A stretch of DNA of 64,000 nucleotides from Curtobacterium citreum (GTDB lineage: Bacteria; Actinomycetota; Actinomycetes; Actinomycetales; Microbacteriaceae): assembly GCF_006715175.1 (NCBI RefSeq), contig NZ_VFMQ01000001.1, positions 930,001 to 994,000 on the forward strand. The letters are read 5' to 3'. A program made the position numbers and the translations under genes. The notes beneath the pieces were generated by a model that saw only the letters and a list, made by a program, of their open reading frames with translations, was not told where the DNA came from and did not search any database. Positions within the stretch are counted from its first letter, which is position 1, and every line of letters starts with the position of its first letter. Below, one piece after another: positions 59,601 through 64,000 of the stretch.

Positions 59601-60234
59601 CATGAAGGACCTCGAGATCCGCGGTGCGGGCAACCTGCTCGGTGGCGAGCAGTCCGGCCACATCGCGGGCGTCGGGTTCGACCTGTACCTGCGGATGATC
59701 GGCGAGGCGGTGTCGCAGTTCCGCGGGGACGTCGCCGAGGGGCAGACAGAGCTCCGGCTCGAGATCCCGGTCGACGCGCACATCCCCGAGGACTACGTCG
59801 AGTCCGAGCGGCTCCGGCTCGAGGCGTACCAGAAGCTGTCCGCCGCCTCGGCCCCGGCGGCGCAACCCGAGGCGATCGACATGGTGCTCGACGAGCTCAC
59901 CGACCGCTACGGCCAGCCGCCGCAGGCCGTGCTCACCCTGGTCGAGGTCTCCCGGCTCCGCCGGATGGCGCAGCAGGTCGGGCTGTCCGACGTGGTCGTG
60001 ATGGGCTCGAACCTGCGGGTCGCCGGCAAGGAGCTCGCTGACTCGGCACAGGTCCGGCTCAAGCGGATGTTCCCGGGTGCGCGCTGGTTCCCGCAGCAGA
60101 ACGCGTCGAGCATCCCGCTCCCCAAGCCGCACGGCGAGTCCCTGCCCGACGACGGCCTCATCCAGTGGGTGGAGAGCATCCTCACCGCCGTCTACGGGGC
60201 GTCGAAGACGCCGGCCGAGGCACCGGCCGCCTGA
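56623..60234 (+). CDS. mfd: Transcription-repair coupling factor
   Basis: A 1203-residue DNA translocase that removes stalled RNA polymerase and recruits UvrA. Domains in order: UvrB-like N-terminal module (about 1-340; EFPAWETLPHERLSPSAQT), the RNA-polymerase-interacting CarD-like domain (from about 510; AGDVVVHATHGIGKFVELV), the helicase core with Walker A LLSGDVGYGKTEVA, Walker B IIDEEQRFGVEHK and motif VI region HQLRGRVGRGRERGYAYF, and the C-terminal TRCF domain (about 1010-1110). Length is normal. GTG 56623 is used with a TACCAT box seven bases upstream. Confidence 0.97.
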   Translation: MTISGIIPALSRASAFDRVLRAAGRDADFSVVDGLRVPLLAALLAERDGPQCLFVITATGREAEAVRGAFTCTVPDAEVLEFPAWETLPHERLSPSAQTVGTRIATLRKLAAWQDAAPAERRTTVVVASVRAALQPIAGNLTSLAPVALRSGSRGNDLGQIASQLVDLAYARVDLVTRRGEFAVRGGILDVFPPGADHPVRVDFFGDEIEAIKAFSVADQRTTDDDLGAVDLTASRELLLSDDVRQRAREMLHEFPNLSQMLAKIAEGIPVEGMESLAPALVQDLVPVTSYLPDAATVAVLSPERVAGRAHSLAETNTEFLQAAWSAAVAGAQAPIDLDAGNFLTVQQLKNGRGQRTWWTVTPFDSGLDEGDRDRVLTDAEAAAEAGEYIRVRAEAIPSFAGSADGAVEHVKHLVDDGWAVVVTAQGKGLVERAVQVLADAGVAARAGELTAPPEPGVALVTTASVEAGFATPDPRIALLSEAEFYGRSVQQGARTVKKLAARRKNVVDPLQLKAGDVVVHATHGIGKFVELVSREVSSGGRNAVKTQREYLVLEYAPSKRGYPGDKLFVPTDQLDQLSRYVGGESPTLSKMGGSDWAAAKSKARKAVRDIAVDLVKLYSARMASKGHAFGPDTPWQRELEEAFPFAETADQLTTIDEIKRDMERPIPMDRLLSGDVGYGKTEVAIRAAFKAVQDGKQVAVLVPTTLLVRQHMETFQERFAGFPVHLRALSRFQSEKESKETIAGLADGTVDIVIGTHRILSQSIQFKDVGLVIIDEEQRFGVEHKDQLKKLKTNVDVLAMSATPIPRSLEMAVTGIREMSTLATPPEDRHPILTFVGPQSDLQVAAAIRRELLREGQVFYVHNRVKDIQSVASHLAEIVPDARIQVAHGQMSEGALEQVMVDFWERKFDVLVSTTIVETGLDIANANTLIIDKADKYGLSQLHQLRGRVGRGRERGYAYFLYDADKPLSETAQDRLETIAANNELGAGMQVAMKDLEIRGAGNLLGGEQSGHIAGVGFDLYLRMIGEAVSQFRGDVAEGQTELRLEIPVDAHIPEDYVESERLRLEAYQKLSAASAPAAQPEAIDMVLDELTDRYGQPPQAVLTLVEVSRLRRMAQQVGLSDVVVMGSNLRVAGKELADSAQVRLKRMFPGARWFPQQNASSIPLPKPHGESLPDDGLIQWVESILTAVYGASKTPAEAPAA

Positions 60235-60299
60235 GCGGCGACCTCTGGACGACCGGGAGGCACGGTGCCGGCTGGCACCCCTTCCTCGCAGGCTCGGTC

Positions 60300-60346
60300 G
60301 GCGCGCCCCGCGCAACGCTTCGCGTTGCCGCTGAGCGGGGCGCGCC
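60300..60346. terminator. Bidirectional terminator between mfd and nhaA
   Basis: Outer arms GGCGCGCCCCGC (60300-60311) and GCGGGGCGCGCC (60335-60346), inner arms GCAACGC (60312-60318) and GCGTTGC (60322-60328) with a TTC loop. A half-copy of palindrome family A (GGGAGGCACGG, with a small GGTGCC/GGCACC stem at 60264-60279) lies just before. Convergent genes flank it. Confidence 0.75.
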
Positions 60347-60383
60347 CGTCCGTCAGTGGGTCACCACCCGTGGGTCGTGACCG

Positions 60384-61562
60384 CTACTCGGTCGCCTCCG
60401 CCTCGAACAGTTCGCGCCGAGCGCGGTACCGCCGCGCACGCAGGCTGACGACGACCGCGGAGGCGACCATCGCGATGCCCGAGCCGACGAGGACGGCGAG
60501 CACGCCCTCGTCCAGGACCTCCTCGCTCCGCGCGAAGGCCAGTTCGTTCATGAGCAGCGAGACCGTGAAGCCGATGCCCCCGAGCACCCCGACGGTGACG
60601 ATCGAGCCGAACGACAGTGTCGAGCGGCCGGGCGCGCGGAAGACCCGCGTCGCGGTGGCGCCGAAGACGGTGATGCCGATCAGCTTGCCCACCGGCAGGG
60701 CCAGGACGACCGCCCAGAACGTGGGGGAGAGCTCGCCGAGGCCGACGCTCGGCACCACGACCGCAGCCGAGGCGAACGCGAAGAGCGGCAGCACGACCGC
60801 GTTCGACCACGGCTCCACGCGCTCGTGCAGCACGTGGCCGGGCCGACGCGGGAGCACCAGGCCGAGGGCGACGCCGGCGATCGTCGCGTGCACGCCGGAG
60901 TGGTACACGAGCCACCACGTGACGACGCCGACCGCGACCATCGCGACGATGATCCACGACTGACCGGTGCGTCCCGGGCGGAGCAGCCGCCCGAGCAGGG
61001 CGAACACGAGGAGTGCGACGACCGCGCCCCCGAGGGCGGCGAAGTCAGTGCCGTGTGCGAACACCACGGCGATGATGACGATCGCGATGAGGTCGTCGAG
61101 CACCGCCAGCGCGAGCAGGAACACCCGGACGGTCGAGGGGAGCCCGCGGCCGAACATCGCGAGGACACCGAGGGCGAACGCGATGTCCGTCGCGGTGGGG
61201 ATCGGCCAGCCGTGCTGGTACGACGTGCCCGTGGTCACGGCGAGGTACACCAGGGCCGGGACGACCACGCCGCCGACCGCTGCGATCGCCGGGATCACCG
61301 CCGTCCTCGGGTTCGAGAGCTCACCCTCGAGCAGTTCGTGCTTCAGCTCGATCGCGACGAGCAGGAAGAACACGGCGAGCAGGCCATCGCTGATCCAGTG
61401 CGACACCGACAGGTCGAGACCGACCACACCCCACGGCGAGTGGGCGTCGAGCAGTCGTTCGAGGCCTGGACCGAGCGCGGTGTTCGCGACGACGAGGCCG
61501 AGGACGGCGGCGGTCAGGAGCGCGATCGCGCTGAAGCGGGGGGAGCGGACGAGTGCCAGCAT
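60384..61562 (-). CDS. nhaA: Na+/H+ antiporter NhaA
   Basis: A 392-residue antiporter with about 12 membrane segments that expels Na+ in exchange for H+. The ion-binding Asp pair is in ALAVLDDLIAIVII, and the upstream Asp in IPTATDIAFALGVLAMFG. VFFLLVAIELKHELLEGEL is the NhaA-typical second segment. ATG 61562 has GGAG upstream and starts with the usual short helix; GTG 61616 would add 18 residues and is possible. It stands alone, convergent with mfd and divergent from mazG. Confidence 0.94.
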   Translation of the reverse strand: MLALVRSPRFSAIALLTAAVLGLVVANTALGPGLERLLDAHSPWGVVGLDLSVSHWISDGLLAVFFLLVAIELKHELLEGELSNPRTAVIPAIAAVGGVVVPALVYLAVTTGTSYQHGWPIPTATDIAFALGVLAMFGRGLPSTVRVFLLALAVLDDLIAIVIIAVVFAHGTDFAALGGAVVALLVFALLGRLLRPGRTGQSWIIVAMVAVGVVTWWLVYHSGVHATIAGVALGLVLPRRPGHVLHERVEPWSNAVVLPLFAFASAAVVVPSVGLGELSPTFWAVVLALPVGKLIGITVFGATATRVFRAPGRSTLSFGSIVTVGVLGGIGFTVSLLMNELAFARSEEVLDEGVLAVLVGSGIAMVASAVVVSLRARRYRARRELFEAEATE

Positions 61563-61661
61563 GGATCTCCGGGTTCGGGGTACGGGTCGACGACCGTCGA
61601 CCAGACTTCCCGACACACCATGGCCAGGCTACCGGACCGGCCTGCGTGCGAGCATGGCGCC

Positions 61662-62309
61662 ATGACCGCCGTGGAGGACCTCGTCACCGTCGTCGACCGA
61701 CTGCTCGCGCCAGAGGGTGGGTGCGTCTGGAACCGGGCGCAGACCCACGCCTCGCTCGCGCGGTACGTCGTCGAGGAGTCGTACGAGCTGGTCGACGCGA
61801 TCGACGCCGACGACCGCGATGAACTCCGGGAGGAGCTCGGCGACGTGCTGTACCAGGTGGTGTTGCACGCGGGGCTGTCGGCGGCCGCCGGGGGCTTCGA
61901 CCTCGAGGAGGTGGCCGCCGGGGTCCGGGACAAGATGGTCCGCCGGCACCCGCACGTGTTCGGGGACGAGCGCGCCGACACCGAGGACGAGGTCGTCCGC
62001 GTCTGGCGAGCGGCGAAGGCGGCGGAGAAGGCCGGGCGACGGAGCGCGTTCGACGGGGTGCCGCGTGCGATGCCGCCGCTCGAGCGGGCCGTGAAGCTGC
62101 TCGAGCGGTTGGACGAGCGGGGGGACGCGGGGGCGGTGGTCGAGCGGGTCGGAGCCGGCGGTTCTGCTGCTCACCCCGGCCCGGACGAGCGGTGGGGGAT
62201 CGAGATGCTCGCGCAGGTCGCGGCGGCACGGGCTGCAGGGGTGGACCCGGTGGCGGGACTCCGTGCTGCGGTGGCGCGGCTCGAGGAGGTCGGGCGCGAG
62301 GGGGAGTGA
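61662..62309 (+). CDS. mazG: MazG-family nucleoside triphosphate pyrophosphohydrolase
   Basis: A 215-residue house-cleaning enzyme that hydrolyses non-canonical or excess NTPs. The all-alpha MazG domain starts with CVWNRAQTHASLARYVVEESYELVDAID and contains the metal site EExxE...ExxD in EESYE and REELGDVLYQVVLHA. DKMVRRHPHVFGDE is the second conserved block. The canonical CPWDxxQTH is CVWNRAQTH here. The C-terminal part is shorter than in E. coli MazG, as usual in actinobacteria. ATG 61662 is used. Confidence 0.92.
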   Translation: MTAVEDLVTVVDRLLAPEGGCVWNRAQTHASLARYVVEESYELVDAIDADDRDELREELGDVLYQVVLHAGLSAAAGGFDLEEVAAGVRDKMVRRHPHVFGDERADTEDEVVRVWRAAKAAEKAGRRSAFDGVPRAMPPLERAVKLLERLDERGDAGAVVERVGAGGSAAHPGPDERWGIEMLAQVAAARAAGVDPVAGLRAAVARLEEVGREGE

Positions 62310-62370
62310 CGGGCGTGTGCAGGCCAGGGCGATGCTCGCGACCGGGCGTCGCGCCGGCGACTGACGCGTC

Positions 62371-62470
62371 CGGGAACGACGGGCCCGGGAACGACGTGCT
62401 CGGGAACGACGCGTCCGGGAACGACGTGCTCGGGAACGACGCGTCCGGGAACGACGCGTCCGGGAACGGA
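62371..62470. repeat. 15-bp minisatellite (six full units and a partial seventh)
   Basis: Units starting CGGGAACGACG, with variable ends (GGCC, TGCT, CGTC), run head to tail at 62371, 62386, 62401, 62416, 62431, 62446 and 62461. The last half-unit abuts a hairpin. An ORF in frame (GNDVL/GNDAS pentapeptides) spans it but continues the mazG shadow region and has no ribosome site, so it is probably non-coding. Confidence 0.85.
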
Positions 62471-62473
62471 GAA

Positions 62474-62511
62474 GCGGGCGTCCTCCCAACCCGAAAAAGG
62501 AGGACGCCCGC
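62474..62511. terminator. Hairpin after the minisatellite
   Basis: Perfect 13-bp arms GCGGGCGTCCTCC (62474-62486) and complement (62499-62511) around CAACCCGAAAAA. It lies 165 bp after mazG and 196 bp before hisS, so a mazG terminator is likely. The following 62512-62693 shows no gene. Confidence 0.7.
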
Positions 62512-62706
62512 GAGCGGGCCACGGCGCGCCAGGGAACGCGCCGACAGGGACACCCGCTCGAACCGCGGGGCCTGTTGCAGCACATCGGCCCCGCGAACGG
62601 CCCGGTGATCGGATCAGGAGACCACCGGACCGAGGTTCTGCATGCAGAGTATCAGTGGGTCGGCACTCGTGCAAGCGCGGCGTCGGACTCTGGCAGGATT
62701 GCGGGC

Positions 62707-63951
62707 ATGGCGACGACCGTGACGGCTCCCCGTGGCATGCGTGACTTCCTCCCCGCGGAGAAGGCCCGTCGGGAGCACGTCCTCGGCGTGATCCGGGGCG
62801 TGTACGCGCGACACGGGTTCGACGAGATCGAGACGCCCGTGGTCGAGGACGCCGCACGCCTGCACTCCGGTCTCGGCGGCGACAACGAGAAGCTCGCGTT
62901 CGCGGTCATGAAGCGCGGACTGTCCACCGAGGACCTGCAGCAGGCTGAGGCGCCGCTCGACCTCGCCGACCTCGGGCTGCGGTTCGACCTCACGGTCCCG
63001 CTCGCCCGCTTCTACGCCTCCCACCGTTCGGAGCTGCCCACGGTCTTCCGCTCGGTGCAGATCGCGCCCGTCTGGCGTGCCGAGCGCCCCCAGAAAGGCC
63101 GCTACCGCCAGTTCGTGCAGTGCGACATCGACGTGCTCGGCGAGCCCGGGCAGCTCGCCGAGATCGAACTGATCCGTGCGACCACGGCGGCGCTCGACGC
63201 TCTCGGGATCGCGGGCACGACGATCCGGATCAACGACCGTCGGATCCTGCTCGGGCTCCTCGCCTCGTGGGGCATCACCGAGCCGGCGACGGCGGACCGG
63301 GCCCTCATCACGATCGACAAGCTCGACAAGATCGGAGCCGACGGCGTCGCAGCCGAACTGCGCGAGGTCGTCGGGGCCGAGCTGCCCGGGCTCGAGGACA
63401 CGATCCGTGCGCTCGAGTCCGCCGACTGGGACGCGGTCCGGGGTGCTGCCTGGCTGGAGCCGGACGCGTTCGCCGACCTCCTCCGCCTGCGGGAGGCCCT
63501 GCCGGGGGTCGACCTGCGCTTCGACCCGACGCTCGTGCGCGGCATGGGGTACTACACGGGGACGATCTTCGAGGTCGCGCACCCGGACTTCGGCTACAGC
63601 CTCGGCGGCGGCGGCCGGTACGACGGCATGATCGGCCGGTTCCTCGGCCAGGACGTCCCGGCGGTGGGCTTCTCGCTCGGCTTCGAGCGGCTCGTCGACC
63701 TCGTGACGCTCCCGGAGTCCGCCGAGTCCGACGCCGTCGTGCTCGTGCACGACAAGGACGTCGACCCGGTCCGGCTCGCCGCGCTCAAGGCCGAGGCGCT
63801 CGGGTCGCACCGTCGGGTCCGCCTGGAGCGCCGGACGAAGAACACCAAGAACCTGCTGGCCGGACTCGCCGCCCAGGGCTTCGACGCCTTCGCCACGGTG
63901 CGCGCCGACACCGAGACGCTCGACGGCGTCGAGTTCCGTCCACTGGCCTGA
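62707..63951 (+). CDS. hisS: Histidine-tRNA ligase
   Basis: A 414-residue class II synthetase charging tRNA-His. Motif 1 region GMRDFLPAEKARREHVL; motif 2 VFRSVQIAPVWRAERPQKGRYRQF, which retains the RPQKGRYRQF loop; HisA motif LVRGMGYYTGTIFE, where the common LVRGLDYY is changed; motif 3 GYSLGGGGRYDGMI and AVGFSLGFERL. The C-terminal anticodon domain is short (from about residue 335), shorter than in E. coli. ATG 62707 has CAGGAT seven bases upstream and no clear ribosome site. A HisZ-type regulatory subunit is unlikely, because motif 2 and the anticodon domain are intact. Confidence 0.93.
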   Translation: MATTVTAPRGMRDFLPAEKARREHVLGVIRGVYARHGFDEIETPVVEDAARLHSGLGGDNEKLAFAVMKRGLSTEDLQQAEAPLDLADLGLRFDLTVPLARFYASHRSELPTVFRSVQIAPVWRAERPQKGRYRQFVQCDIDVLGEPGQLAEIELIRATTAALDALGIAGTTIRINDRRILLGLLASWGITEPATADRALITIDKLDKIGADGVAAELREVVGAELPGLEDTIRALESADWDAVRGAAWLEPDAFADLLRLREALPGVDLRFDPTLVRGMGYYTGTIFEVAHPDFGYSLGGGGRYDGMIGRFLGQDVPAVGFSLGFERLVDLVTLPESAESDAVVLVHDKDVDPVRLAALKAEALGSHRRVRLERRTKNTKNLLAGLAAQGFDAFATVRADTETLDGVEFRPLA

Positions 63952-63982
63952 CGCACGACACCTCCGCTCCGCCGCGCGTCGG

Positions 63983-63988
63983 TAGGAT
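63983..63988 (+). promoter_or_regulatory. Candidate -10 box TAGGAT for the next gene
   Basis: TAGGAT near the window end, after hisS. No start codon lies six or seven bases downstream, so the next gene, outside the window, would have a leader. Confidence 0.35.
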
Positions 63989-64000
63989 CGGACCCGCAAA

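Noticed and set aside
56341..60315. A 1324-codon minus-strand frame opposite mfd
   Set aside because: Arg/Val/Asp-rich shadow of the mfd codon pattern with no ribosome site or motif; mfd is certain.
62192..62608. A plus-strand ORF containing the GNDxx pentapeptide repeat
   Set aside because: It begins inside mazG in another frame, has no ribosome site or promoter and runs through the terminator hairpin; the 15-bp period alone explains the regular peptide.

Overview
The window is a gap-free stretch of very GC-rich (about 70 %) chromosome from an actinobacterium. Strong G/C third positions, GTG and TTG starts, actinobacterial core-gene layout (glmU-prs, rplY-pth-mfd, mazG-hisS), many ABC sugar importers and many leaderless-looking promoters fit Microbacteriaceae, most likely Curtobacterium or a close relative (inference, not tested). 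I see no tRNA, rRNA, insertion sequence, prophage or CRISPR array.

Left part (1-26526): sugar scavenging. A truncated LacI repressor precedes a lipoprotein/two-permease ABC importer (505-3637). A MarR and an AraC regulator diverge at about 4.5 kb. At 5.8-12.7 kb a LacI repressor diverges from a binding protein, two permeases and a GH3 glycosidase, a layout like the Streptomyces bxl xylobiose operon. After small membrane and unknown genes come an acetyl-xylan-esterase-like hydrolase (15988), xylulokinase (17125) and xylose isomerase (18666). Divergent from xylA is an operon of two Gfo/Idh/MocA oxidoreductases, a ThuA-like protein and a TIM-barrel isomerase (19957-24015), followed by a ROK regulator and a xylitol/sorbitol-dehydrogenase-type enzyme. 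One inverted repeat at 19889-19907 overlaps promoter elements for both directions.

Middle (26687-41000): an MFS carrier, glmU, prs and a PrmC-like methyltransferase, a membrane-anchored sulfite-oxidase-family molybdoenzyme, an unknown membrane protein with a 12-bp tandem repeat, 6-phosphogluconate dehydrogenase divergent from gluconokinase, a SHOCT protein, a NarL/DesK-type two-component pair and a methyltransferase.

Glucuronate region (39455-51041): uxaC and a LacI repressor face a long operon with an ABC importer, two TIM-barrel proteins, a Gfo/Idh oxidoreductase, a fructuronate-reductase/mannitol-dehydrogenase-family enzyme and an enolase-superfamily mannonate dehydratase. Together they would take up a uronate or uronide and convert it to 2-keto-3-deoxygluconate. 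KDG kinase and aldolase are not in the window.

Right part (51073-64000): a coiled-coil protein, a second two-component pair, an exported protein, rplY, pth, mfd, nhaA, mazG and hisS.

The most unusual features are not genes. At least seven copies of one intergenic palindrome (core GGACGGGAGGC) punctuate the window, some perfect over 44-48 bp. One copy lies in frame inside the predicted GH3 coding sequence. Two further palindrome or direct-repeat families, a 15-bp minisatellite upstream of hisS and a uniform TANNNT-6/7 nt-start-codon promoter signature recur as well.
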